From: Pseudomonas lalucatii
GTDB taxonomy: Bacteria > Pseudomonadota > Gammaproteobacteria > Pseudomonadales > Pseudomonadaceae
Assembly (NCBI RefSeq): GCF_018398425.1
Contig: NZ_JADPMV010000001.1
Coordinates: 744,001-808,000 of the forward strand
Direction: 5' to 3'
Length of the DNA stretch: 64,000 nt
Positions within the stretch are counted from its first letter, which is position 1. Every line of letters starts with the position of its first letter. The notes under the pieces were generated by a model that worked only from the letters and a program-made list of their open reading frames with translations, was not told the DNA's origin and did no database searches. Of this stretch, positions 56,701 through 64,000 are shown piece by piece. The position numbers were made by a program, and so were the translations under genes.

Positions 56701-58618
56701 TGACGAAGGCGTCCTGCAGGTTGTCGTTGAGCTCCTGGATATTGACGTCCAGGTCCTCGGCATGGGTGAAGGAGAAATCGTGAATCCAGTACTCGCGGCC
56801 GTCCCGGTTGCGCATATGGAAGGGAAACTCGCCCAGCACGCGCAGGCCGAGGTTCTCCAGGATCGGCAGCACATCCGACAGCGGCAGCGGCGTATCGGCA
56901 TGGTAGAGCTTACAGTGCAGCTGCCGGTGCCCCTGGGCCAGGGGCTGGTAGAAGCTCATCACCAGGGGCCGCTGCGCGCTGAGGTTGAGCAGATGCTCCA
57001 TGTCCACCACCGCCGAATGCGGGGCGAAACGCTCGCGGTAGCCGGCCGGGAAGCCGCTGGGGAAGGCGGCCAGGACGTTGGTGCCCTGGGCCTCGCCGAA
57101 GTTCTCGACGATCAGGCTGGCATAGTCGTCCTTCCAGGAACGGCACGCCTGCACCACCTCCTGCTCGAGGCGCTGCGGATCGATCTGCACCTTGCTCTTG
57201 GGGTCGACCCGCAGGATGAACTGCACCCGCGCCAGCACCGACTCGGAGAAGAAGGTCCAGAACTCGCAGTCGCTGGCCTGCAGGCGCTCCATCAGCACCT
57301 GCTGGATCTTCTGGCGGATCTCGGTGGAATAGACGTCGCGCGGCACATAGGCCAGGCAGTAGCAGAAGCGGCCGTAGGGGTCCTTGCGCACGAACACCCG
57401 CAGCTTGTTGCGCTCCTGGATCTGCACGATGCTCATGGTGGTGTTGAACAGGTCGTCCACCGGGGTCTGGAACAGGTCGTCGCGCGGCAGCACTTCCAGC
57501 ACCTGCTCGAGTTCCTTGCCCTGGTGCCCCTTCTTGTCGAAGCCCGAGCGCTGAATGATCTCGGCAACCTTGTGGCGGATATAGGGGATGCGATTGACGC
57601 TGGCGGCGTACACCGAGGAGGTGTACAGGCCCATGAAGCGGCACTCCTTGACCACCTGCCCCTTGTTGTTCAGGGCGCGGATGGAGACGAAGTCCGGATA
57701 GGCCGGGCGATGCACGCGGCTCGGCTGCGAGGCCTTGGCGAAGGACAGCAGCAAGGGCTCGCGCAGGTAGCTGACCGCCTCCTGCTCGATATGCAGCTCG
57801 TCGCTCTTGAGCCCGCTGCGCAGGGTCTTGGACAGGCCCAGCAGGGACTTCTCGTCATACACCAGGGCGCCGCCACCGGCCTGGTCGACGACGGTGAACT
57901 CCTCGTAGCCGAGGAAGGTGAAGTTGTTGTCCAACAGCCAGCTCAGGAATACCTTGACCTCCTCCACCTCGCCGGCGTCCACCTTGAGCTTGGCCTTGTC
58001 CAGCCAGGCCAGCAGCTCGTGGGCCTTGGCCTTCATCGGCTCGAAGTCGGCCACCGCCAGGCGCACGTCGCCGAGCACCTCCTGCAGGGCGGCCTCCAGG
58101 GTATGCAGCTCGGCCTGGCTGGCGCAGCGATCGATCTCCAGATACATCAGCGCTTCCAGGCCCATGTCGTCGGCCTGGGCGCCCTTGGGCAGCAGTTCCA
58201 GCAATTCGCCGGCGGCATTGCGGCGCACGTTGAGCACGCTGTTCTGCAGGGTGTGGATGCTGTAACCGCGGCGATTGAGTTCCATGCGCACCGAGTCGAC
58301 CAGGAACGGCTGGTCGCGGTGCAGGACCTCGACGGCGGAGTGAGTCGACTGCCAGCCGTGGCGCTCGTAGTCGGGGTTGAACACCCGCACTTCGGTCTGC
58401 GCGGGTTCGAAGCGCTCCAGCAGGCGCCAGGCAGACAGCGTGCAACCGACCAGGTCGGAGAGGCGTCGCTCGGTGAGTTCCTCGAGAGAGATGATGCCGA
58501 AGAATCTTTCGGCGAACAGGCTGATCTGAGGCAGGGCTTGCTCGCTGACGTGCTGCGCCAAGGCCGCTTGCAGTTGTTGCTGGAAGTCGGCTTTGCTGGC
58601 AGCCGTGAAGAACGCCAT
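53753..58618 (-). CDS. gdhB: NAD-specific glutamate dehydrogenase, large (180-kDa) type
   Basis: A 1621-residue catabolic glutamate dehydrogenase of the GDH-180 class, which in Pseudomonas degrades glutamate and arginine-derived carbon to 2-oxoglutarate with NAD. The long N-terminal part contains ACT-like regulatory segments (LVDSVRMELNRRGYSIHTLQN). The catalytic core is in the C-terminal half: GGLRWSDREEDYRTEVLGL, NAVIVPVGAKGGF with the catalytic Lys, then SDIANGIAADYGFWLGDAF, and the NAD domain around GIGDMAGDVFGNGMLLS. The start MAFFTAASK at 58618 fits the family length. An independent transcript ending at the strong terminator. Confidence 0.95.
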   Translation of the reverse strand: MAFFTAASKADFQQQLQAALAQHVSEQALPQISLFAERFFGIISLEELTERRLSDLVGCTLSAWRLLERFEPAQTEVRVFNPDYERHGWQSTHSAVEVLHRDQPFLVDSVRMELNRRGYSIHTLQNSVLNVRRNAAGELLELLPKGAQADDMGLEALMYLEIDRCASQAELHTLEAALQEVLGDVRLAVADFEPMKAKAHELLAWLDKAKLKVDAGEVEEVKVFLSWLLDNNFTFLGYEEFTVVDQAGGGALVYDEKSLLGLSKTLRSGLKSDELHIEQEAVSYLREPLLLSFAKASQPSRVHRPAYPDFVSIRALNNKGQVVKECRFMGLYTSSVYAASVNRIPYIRHKVAEIIQRSGFDKKGHQGKELEQVLEVLPRDDLFQTPVDDLFNTTMSIVQIQERNKLRVFVRKDPYGRFCYCLAYVPRDVYSTEIRQKIQQVLMERLQASDCEFWTFFSESVLARVQFILRVDPKSKVQIDPQRLEQEVVQACRSWKDDYASLIVENFGEAQGTNVLAAFPSGFPAGYRERFAPHSAVVDMEHLLNLSAQRPLVMSFYQPLAQGHRQLHCKLYHADTPLPLSDVLPILENLGLRVLGEFPFHMRNRDGREYWIHDFSFTHAEDLDVNIQELNDNLQDAFVSISQGAAENDAFNRLVLTAGLAWRDVALLRAYARYLKQIRLGFDLGYIASTLVNHVDIARELVRLFKTRFYLARKLSAEDLEDKQQKLEQAILTALDGVAVLNEDRILRRYLDLIKATLRTNYYQPGAKGKAKDYFSFKLNPRAIPEMPKPVPKYEIFVYSPRVEGVHLRGGKVARGGLRWSDREEDYRTEVLGLVKAQQVKNAVIVPVGAKGGFIPRRLPLGGSRDEVQAEAIACYRIFISGLLDVTDNLKEGALVPPAHVVRHDEDDPYLVVAADKGTATFSDIANGIAADYGFWLGDAFASGGSAGYDHKGMGITAKGAWVSVQRHFRERGINVQKDNITVIGIGDMAGDVFGNGMLLSEQLQVVAAFNHQHIFIDPNPDAASSFVERQRLFNLPRSSWADYDTGLISAGGGIFLRSAKSIAISPQMKERFAIQADKLTPTELLNALLKAPVDLIWNGGIGTYVKASSESHADVGDKANDALRVNGNELRAKVVGEGGNLGMSQLGRVEFGLSGGASNTDFIDNAGGVDCSDHEVNIKILVNEVVTAGDMTGKQRNKLLAEMTDAVGNLVLGNNYKQTQALSLAQRRARERIGEYRRLIGALEMAGKLDRALEYLPSDEQLAERAASGNGLTRAELSVLISYSKIDLKEALLKSSVPDDDYLAREVETAFPPQLADKFGEAMRSHRLKREIVSTQIANDLVNHMGITFVQRLKESTGMTAANVAGAYVIVRDVFRLPHWWQQIEALDYQVPAELQLQMMDELMRLGRRATRWFLRSRRNELDAARDVAHFAPRVEALALSLDELLEGPAREQWLARFQAYVEAGVPEALARVVAGTSHLYTLLPIIEASDVTGKEPAEVAAAYFAVGGGALELSWYLQQISSLAVENNWQALAREAFRDDLDWQQRAITVSVLQMAEGPEEIEERVAYWMDQHRPLVNRWKSMLGELRAATGTDYAMYAVANRELLDLAQSAQHGVCMP

Positions 58619-58929
58619 GGTTGTGCTCCATTTGGCTTGTGATTCGACTAGGGCAGCCGTGGGCCGTGACTGACGCCGCAACGCTGTAGTTCAACGTTAG
58701 TTCATGAAGCGCCCACGACCCCAACCGGGCGACTTCGGAACACTGGCCAGACCCAAGACTTACTGGTCACATTTGCCCGACGAGCTTAACGAGGCAGGCC
58801 CGTGCAGCGCTTCTGGCGCTGCGACATTTTCTTTCACGGCTGCCCCCGACCAGGGCCATTCCGGCCCTGGCGGCGCAGGCGGGCGCCGAGTGCGCGTCGA
58901 GGCCCAGGGCTCGCCCCGCCTCGCCAGGC
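58619..58929. other. Region between dctM and gdhB
   Basis: 311 bases, both genes on the minus strand. Two perfect hairpins are present: GCAGCGC-TTCTG-GCGCTGC (58804-58822), and CCAGGGCC-ATTCC-GGCCCTGG (58850-58870), which would lie after the dctM stop. Neither has a T run on the minus strand. The gdhB promoter should be in the half nearest 58619; I see no strong consensus. Confidence 0.45.
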
Positions 58930-60234
58930 TCAGATACCGCGCATGGCCTGGGGAAGCAGCAGCACGATCTGCGGGAATGCGGTGATCAGAATCGCCGCCA
59001 GCACCAGCAACAGGAAGAACGGGAAGCTGGCCTTGGCCACTTTCCACATGTCGTACCCGGTCAGGTTCTGAATGACGAACAGATTGAAGCCCACCGGCGG
59101 GGTGATCTGCGCCATCTCGACCACCAGGATGACGAAGATGCCGAACCACAGCAGGTCGATGCCCGCGGCCTGCACGGCCGGCAGCACCACCGCGGTGGTC
59201 AGCAGGATGATCGAAATGCCGTCGAGAAAGCAGCCCAGCACGATAAACAGCAGGGTCAGAGCCAGCAGCAGCAGATAGGGCGACAGTTGCTTGGCGATGA
59301 TCCAGTCGGCCAGCGCCGAAGGCAGCCCGGTGAAGCTCATGGCCGAGGTCAGGTAAGCGGCGCCCAGCAGAATGAAGAAGATCATGCATGAGGTGCATAC
59401 CGCCCCCATCAGGCTGGCCATGAAGGTCTCGCGCGACAGCGAGCCCGAGCACAGGGCGATCAGCAGCGCCCCGACCACCCCGACCGCCGCAGCTTCGGTG
59501 GCCGTGGCGAAGCCGGCGTAGATCGAACCTATCACCGCGACGATCAACAGCACCACCGGAATCAGCAGCTTGGAACCACGCAGCTTTTCCAGGAACGGCA
59601 GGGCCTGCGTTTCTTCCGGCAGCTTGTCGCGATTGAACATGGCCCAGAGCATCAGAAAGCCGCTGAAGATGGCCAGCAGCAGCAGGCCCGGCAGAATGCC
59701 GGCGATGAACAACCGGGAGATGGACACCTGCGCGGCCACGCCATAGACGATCATCATGATCGACGGCGGGATCAACAACCCGAGCGTTCCGGCGCCCGCC
59801 AGCGAGCCCATGGCGATCTTGTCCGGATAGCCGCGTGACTTCAGTTCCGGCAGGGAGATCCGGCCGATGGTCGCCGCCGTGGCGGCCGAGGAGCCGCTGA
59901 CCGCGGCAAAGATGCCGCAACCGAACACATTGACGTGCAGTAGCCGCCCCGGCAGGCCACGCATCCACGGCGACAGGCCCTTGAACATATCCTCGGAAAG
60001 CCGCGTGCGATAGAGGATCTCGCCCATCCAGATGAACAGCGGCAATGCCGTCAACGTCCAGCTGGCGCTGGATGCCCAGCTGGTGGAGGCGAGAATCGAG
60101 CCTGCGGGGGCGCCGCCGAACAGCTCCATGCCGATGATACCGACGCCGATCAGCGACAGTGCGACCCAGACGCCCCCACCGAGCAGCGCGAACAGCGCCA
60201 GCAGCAGGGTGATTGTAATTATCGTGTGTTCCAT
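58930..60234 (-). CDS. dctM: TRAP transporter large permease (DctM type)
   Basis: A 434-residue inner membrane protein with about 12 helices, the transport subunit of a TRAP carboxylate importer. Family signs are SAATAATIGRISLPELKSRGY, GSLAGAGTLGLLIPPSIMMIVYG, IPVVLLIVAVIGSIYAGFATATEAAAVG and the late LTPPVG-like QITPPVGFNLFVIQNLTG. It follows dctQ with 60 bp between and works with dctP and dctQ using the sodium gradient. Confidence 0.94.
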   Translation of the reverse strand: MEHTIITITLLLALFALLGGGVWVALSLIGVGIIGMELFGGAPAGSILASTSWASSASWTLTALPLFIWMGEILYRTRLSEDMFKGLSPWMRGLPGRLLHVNVFGCGIFAAVSGSSAATAATIGRISLPELKSRGYPDKIAMGSLAGAGTLGLLIPPSIMMIVYGVAAQVSISRLFIAGILPGLLLLAIFSGFLMLWAMFNRDKLPEETQALPFLEKLRGSKLLIPVVLLIVAVIGSIYAGFATATEAAAVGVVGALLIALCSGSLSRETFMASLMGAVCTSCMIFFILLGAAYLTSAMSFTGLPSALADWIIAKQLSPYLLLLALTLLFIVLGCFLDGISIILLTTAVVLPAVQAAGIDLLWFGIFVILVVEMAQITPPVGFNLFVIQNLTGYDMWKVAKASFPFFLLLVLAAILITAFPQIVLLLPQAMRGI

Positions 60235-60294
60235 GACTGTCTCACTGATGCGCAGCGGCAGGACCGCAGGAAAGAAGGGGGGCCCGGACGCCGG

Positions 60295-60801
60295 TCACTC
60301 ACTCAGCGCGGTGCTGACCTCGGCGACCTCGAAGCGGCGGCCCAGACAGACCAGCACCAGTCGCTCGAGCATCGCCACGACCAGGATCAGGGTGCCGAGC
60401 AGCATCGGCAGCTGCGGCAACCACATCGGAATGGGCAGCAGACCGGAGGACACCTCCTGGAACTCGTAAGACTCGATCACGAACAGCGCGCAGTACCAGG
60501 CCAGGTAGGCGGCGATCAGCAGGCCGACCAAGGTGCTCAGCCCATCGGCGAACCGACGTCCGCGCGCCGGCAACAGCCGCCACAGCAGTTCGACACGCAC
60601 ATGTGCCCCCCGCTGCAGGGCATAGGGCAGCGCCAGGAACCCCGAGGAGGCCATGGCGTAAGCGGCGAATTCATCCGCCGAGGGCACCATGGTGCCCAGC
60701 TGGCGCGAGACGATCTGCGCCACCACCAGCAGGCAGATCAGGACGAGAAATACGCCGGACAGCCATCCGGATAAGGTGTAGAGCTTATGCAGCGGCGTCA
60801 T
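60295..60801 (-). CDS. dctQ: TRAP transporter small permease (DctQ type)
   Basis: A 168-residue four-helix membrane subunit joining the large permease. It shows LSGWLSGVFLVLICLLVVAQ in helix 1, the family core PSADEFAAYAMASSGFLALPYALQRGAHVRVELLW, and helices around LVGLLIAAYLAWYCALFVIE and LPQLPMLLGTLILVVAM. I chose the ATG at 60801 (MTPLHKLYTL) because similarity begins there; a 19-residue upstream extension is unlikely. It is the middle gene of dctP-dctQ-dctM. Confidence 0.92.
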   Translation of the reverse strand: MTPLHKLYTLSGWLSGVFLVLICLLVVAQIVSRQLGTMVPSADEFAAYAMASSGFLALPYALQRGAHVRVELLWRLLPARGRRFADGLSTLVGLLIAAYLAWYCALFVIESYEFQEVSSGLLPIPMWLPQLPMLLGTLILVVAMLERLVLVCLGRRFEVAEVSTALSE

Positions 60802-60895
60802 GGTCGACGGACTCCCCTGATCGCGAGTGAATACCGGGAACGACGCACACTGGCGCACAGCTGCGCGTCACCCCCGACGACATGAGAGGAAGACG

Positions 60896-61882
60896 TCAGT
60901 TTCTGTAGGCGTCGATGATCGCCCGGCCATCGGCGCCGGACTTCTCCAGCCACTCGTCGACCATGGCTTGCCCGATCGTCTCGAAACCGGCCTCGACCGC
61001 CTCGGGGGCGCTGTCGGCGACCTGCATGCCGTTATCGGCGAGGGTCTGTACCAGGGCGCTGGTCTCCTCCTGGGCGATCGCCCAGCCGCGGGTCTCGGCC
61101 CGAACAGCGGCGTCCAGCAGCGCCTTCTGCGAGGCCTCGGGCAGGCGCTTGAAGGCGCGTGCGTTGACGATCACGAAGTTCTTCGGGATGAACGCCTTGA
61201 CGTCGTAGTAGTAAGAGGCGAAGTCCCAGGCCTGGGAGTCCACCCCAGTGGTCGGCGAAGTCAGCATGCCGCTGATCATGCTGGTACTGAAGGCCTGGGG
61301 GATTTCACCGGTCTGGATCACCGTCGGAATGGCCCCCATCAGCTCGACCATGCGCGAGGTCGCCGGGTTGTAGGCACGAAACTTCATGCCCTTGAAGTCG
61401 TCCATGCTGGCGATCGGCGTCTTGCTGTAGATGCTTTGCGGCGACCACGGCATGGCGTACAGCAGCTTGATGCCCTGCTTGGCCAGGCGCGCCTCCACCG
61501 CCGCGCGGCTGACTTCCCAGAGCTTCTGTGCCTGCGCGTAATTGCGCACCAGAAAGGGCACGCTGTCCACTTCGTAGATCGGGTCTTCGTTGCCCAATAC
61601 CGACATCAGCACGTCGCCGACCTGAACCTGGCCGGTCTGCACCGCGCGCTTGACCTCGGGGCGCTTGAACAGCACCGAATTGGCATGGATGCGGATCTGC
61701 AACTCACCGGCGGTGGCCGCTTCGACGTCCCTGGAGAACTCGTGGGCCACCGTGGTGATGAAGTTGCCGTCGGGCTGTTCGACCGTCATGTTCCAGCGCT
61801 CGGCGGCCTGCACGGAAAACGCACTGATGCCCAAGACACAGGTCATAGCCGACAGGGCGACGCGAATGGAAGTGTTCTTCAT
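60896..61882 (-). CDS. dctP: TRAP transporter substrate-binding protein (DctP type)
   Basis: A 328-residue periplasmic binding protein. The signal peptide covers residues 1-26 (cut near VQAAERW). DctP marks are ELQIRIHANSVLFKRPEVKRAVQTGQVQVGDV, and MKFRAYNPATSRMVELMGAIPTVI with the substrate-carboxylate-binding Arg. GVDSQAWDFASYYYDVKAF and NFVIVNARAFKRLPEASQKALL follow. First gene of the TRAP operon. The binding Arg implies an organic acid ligand; which one cannot be told. The adjacent lysR and OprD-type porin support a carboxylate uptake role. Confidence 0.93.
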   Translation of the reverse strand: MKNTSIRVALSAMTCVLGISAFSVQAAERWNMTVEQPDGNFITTVAHEFSRDVEAATAGELQIRIHANSVLFKRPEVKRAVQTGQVQVGDVLMSVLGNEDPIYEVDSVPFLVRNYAQAQKLWEVSRAAVEARLAKQGIKLLYAMPWSPQSIYSKTPIASMDDFKGMKFRAYNPATSRMVELMGAIPTVIQTGEIPQAFSTSMISGMLTSPTTGVDSQAWDFASYYYDVKAFIPKNFVIVNARAFKRLPEASQKALLDAAVRAETRGWAIAQEETSALVQTLADNGMQVADSAPEAVEAGFETIGQAMVDEWLEKSGADGRAIIDAYRN

Positions 61883-62151
61883 GAGCTTCTCCGGATTGTT
61901 GTTGTAGGCGCTATGGTCTGTGCCGGCGCTAGAGGGAAAACACCCCGAGTCTTGTTTAACGGGCAAAGCCTGTCCAACTAGAAAAACCGGGAGCGCATGA
62001 TCGGAAATTGTTATGGGGCGAAACACTGCGAAAGCCGGACGCACCATCGATCTGGATGAACCACACAGCAGCGTGCAACCGCACTGCCCGAGACAACGCG
62101 CGGATATCCGCGCAACGGCGCTTCGCAATTGACGACGCCGGCCTCGTCGAC

Positions 62152-63095
62152 TCAGTCGGCGTCCTGCTCCACAACGGGGATCATCAGCGTCACCATGGCC
62201 TCCCCCATCTGTCCGGCGTACTCGCAGAGCACCTCGCAGGCGAGTGAGACTATGTCTTCGCTGAGCTCAAGGCCGGCGCCGGTGCGCCACGTGGCAACCA
62301 TGCCCAGAGGGGTAGGCTGCGGCACATCATCGAGGATGGTCAGCACCCCCTGTTTCAACTCTTCGCTAACCAAGGCCGCCGGGAGGGCGCCTATGCCGAA
62401 ACCGTCGCGAACCAGACGCGTCATCGCCGCCACGGAGTTCACGCAACTGATCCGTGGCGCACTGACATTGCCGGCGTGCAGCAGGTTGAGGATGTCCTGA
62501 TGCGGACGGGAATTCTTCGAGAAGGTGATGATGCGCTCCTTGGCCAACTCGTCCATGGATGCATAGCCGCGGTGGTACAGCGAGCCGGTCGGCACTATCC
62601 ATTGCACCGGGAAGTTCGCCAGTTCCAGATTGCGCACGCTGTCGCCGTGGACCATCTCGGTCTGCAAGATGATATCCAGATAGCCCTTGTGCAACTGATC
62701 GCAGAGATTACGCGCGGTATCGGCGGTCAACTCGATTTCCACCGCCGGGTAGCGCTCCATGATCCTGGTGACGAAGGGACTCAGCCAGGTGTGGATCACC
62801 GTGTCCATCGCCCCCACCCGGATACGCCCCTGGACCTTTCCGCTATCGCCGATGGATTGCTTCAGCGCCTGCATGGTGTCGATCATGCGTTCGGCGTACT
62901 CGAGCACCTTCTGCCCTTCCGGCGTCAGCGAAACCCCCTTCGAGTCGCGCAGAAACAGGCGCACCCCAACTCGTCCTCCAGCGCGGCAATTCGACTCGAG
63001 ACAGAGGCCTGGGTGCTGAACAACTTTTCCGCAGTGAGACGAAAGCTCTTCAGTCGCGCCACCCATACGAAGGTCTCGAGAAATCTCAGGTTCAT
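62152..63095 (-). pseudogene. LysR-family regulator broken by a one-base frameshift
   Basis: Two minus-strand frames together make one LysR protein of about 314 residues. The N-terminal helix-turn-helix (MNLRFLETFVWVARLKSF, then AEKLFSTQASVSSRIAALED) starts at 63095. The rest (VRLFLRDSKGVSLTPEGQKV through the effector domain to the stop at 62152) is in the next frame. The junction is a run of four G on the minus strand (plus-strand CCCC, 62964-62967); one more G restores the family sequence EDELGVRLFLR exactly. Either the gene is inactivated or the sequence has a homopolymer error. Everything else is intact, with no second stop or deletion, so loss would be recent. It likely controls the TRAP genes next to it and perhaps the divergent porin. 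Confidence 0.85.
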
Positions 63096-63376
63096 GGCCG
63101 ACAGGACCCTCTTTGCAATGAAGTTCATCTACGGATAAAGCCAAACGCAATCATGCACTTGGTGCAGTGCCACATGCCAGTTTCGCGCCATTCCCAAAAT
63201 GGCGTATCGAATTTTCTTATCGCCCGCCCCCTGCTTTTTCTCGTTGGACGCATGTGCCTTCGCCTCCCAAGAATGCCCCGGCGGTATCGCAAGCCCCAAT
63301 AAAAACAAGCATAGAACTGCGCCCTGCCCAGCAACCGCCGCCCAGCTGCGTGCATGGCGTCCAGGAGATACTCCGG

Positions 63377-64000
63377 ATGAGCCCGAACACTCGTATCGCC
63401 GTCCTGCTGCTAGCCGGCAGCCTCCCCGCGCTGGCCAACGCCGAGTTCGTCGGCGACAGCACAGGCAGCCTCGAGCTGCGCAACTTTTACTTCAACCGTG
63501 ACTTTCGCCAACCCGACGCACGCGACAAGGCGGAAGAATGGGCCCAGGGTTTTCTCCTGCGCCTGGAGTCGGGCTATACCGACGGCACTGTGGGTGTGGG
63601 CCTCGACGCCACCGGCCTGATGGGCCTGAAACTCGACTCGGGCGGCGGCACCGCGGGCAGCGGCCTGTTGCCGGCCGACCGTTCCGGCGGCTCGCAGGAG
63701 GAGTACTCCAAGCTCGACCCGACCGCGAAATTCAGAGTCTCCCGGAGCACCCTGCGGATTGGCTCCCTGGCCTTTCGCAGCCCGATCGTCTCGTCGAACG
63801 ACTCGCGCCTGCTGCCCGCATCGTTCCGCGGCGCACTGCTGAATGTGCAGGAAATCGACCGGCTCAGCCTGCAAGGCGGCAAGATCGATCGCATCAAGGC
63901 CAACAACTCCAGTGACTACACCGAGCTGAGCGCCAACCGTATCGGCGGCAACAGCGATTCGTTCACCTTCGCTGGCGGCGATTACAAACTAACGCCAGAG
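63377..64000 (+). CDS. OprD-family outer membrane porin (5' part, cut by window edge)
   Basis: The first 208 codons of a substrate-specific porin. The signal peptide ends near residue 22 (SLPALANAEF). OprD-family marks are FVGDSTGSLELRNFYFNRDFR, EWAQGFLLRLESGYTDGTVGVGLDATGLMGLKLD, KFRVSRSTLRIGSLAFRSPIV, and SSNDSRLLPASFRGALL. These proteins are 18-strand barrels for basic amino acids or carboxylates; the nearby TRAP importer favours a carboxylate. The ATG at 63377 has AGGAG ten bases ahead. It is divergent from the lysR gene. The C-terminal half lies beyond the window. Confidence 0.93.
   Translation, partial: MSPNTRIAVLLLAGSLPALANAEFVGDSTGSLELRNFYFNRDFRQPDARDKAEEWAQGFLLRLESGYTDGTVGVGLDATGLMGLKLDSGGGTAGSGLLPADRSGGSQEEYSKLDPTAKFRVSRSTLRIGSLAFRSPIVSSNDSRLLPASFRGALLNVQEIDRLSLQGGKIDRIKANNSSDYTELSANRIGGNSDSFTFAGGDYKLTPE

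Noticed and set aside
53735..58642. A 1635-codon open frame opposite gdhB
   Set aside because: It is the antisense shadow of a high-GC gene; gdhB itself has clear catalytic motifs and the antisense product has none.

Overview
The window is a high-GC stretch of a Pseudomonas-type gammaproteobacterial chromosome. Gene content and order recall the P. aeruginosa core genome in two blocks. The first runs yciV/yciO, YciI, cpxRPA, nitroreductase, trkH, cyaB and the plcP/agt pair; the second runs dgt, HD-GYP, yggL, dacB, rlmKL, rmf, pyrD and gdhB. This comparison is from memory, not from a search. I found no rRNA, tRNA, insertion sequence, integrase or CRISPR array. Coding density is high, and most gaps over 200 bp are divergent promoter regions or terminators.

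Layout. 1-6.9 kb: the start of trpS (cut by the window edge), an orphan PA2779-family membrane peptide, a YciO/TsaC-like protein, a PHP-domain RNase/phosphatase, YciI, and a Cpx envelope-stress module (cpxR, a cpxP-like gene, cpxA) with a recognisable CpxR box. 7.1-9.0 kb: an intact trkH preceded by a small in-frame ORF that reads as an internally deleted trkH remnant. 9.0-16.5 kb: two AraC regulators, the class III adenylate cyclase cyaB, a plcP/agt pair for phosphate-starvation lipid remodelling with a Pho-box-like upstream array, csaA-like, a DMT exporter and a SelW-like protein. 16.6-25.5 kb: a FimV-type protein, a marR/MFS efflux pair with a palindromic operator, a DUF2804 protein, recQ, a UPF0149 protein and a DUF454 protein.

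25.8-39.9 kb: a complete LapA-type biofilm adhesin system. A 2880-residue adhesin carries an N-terminal retention module, a TAAG site for LapG-type cleavage, two 245-residue repeats, six nearly identical 249-residue repeats and a C-terminal RTX/type I secretion domain. It is transcribed divergently from lapE, lapB and lapC. A FleQ-like palindrome lies just before lapE. The regulatory genes lapD and lapG are not in the window, but a c-di-GMP phosphodiesterase candidate of the HD-GYP family lies about 3 kb beyond lapC.

40-58.6 kb: housekeeping genes (doxX, dgt, a FUSC exporter, HD-GYP, yggL, dacB, rlmKL, rmf, pyrD, DUF2835, a DUF protein, gdhB), mostly separated by clear hairpins. 58.9-64 kb: a TRAP transporter (dctP-dctQ-dctM), an adjacent lysR gene broken by a one-base frameshift in a G run, and the start of a divergent OprD-family porin. 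Together these look like a carboxylate uptake locus.

The most interesting items are the adhesin repeat array, the frameshifted lysR, the trkH remnant, and the CpxR, Pho, FleQ-like and MarR sites. I did not find a wholly unknown multi-gene system.
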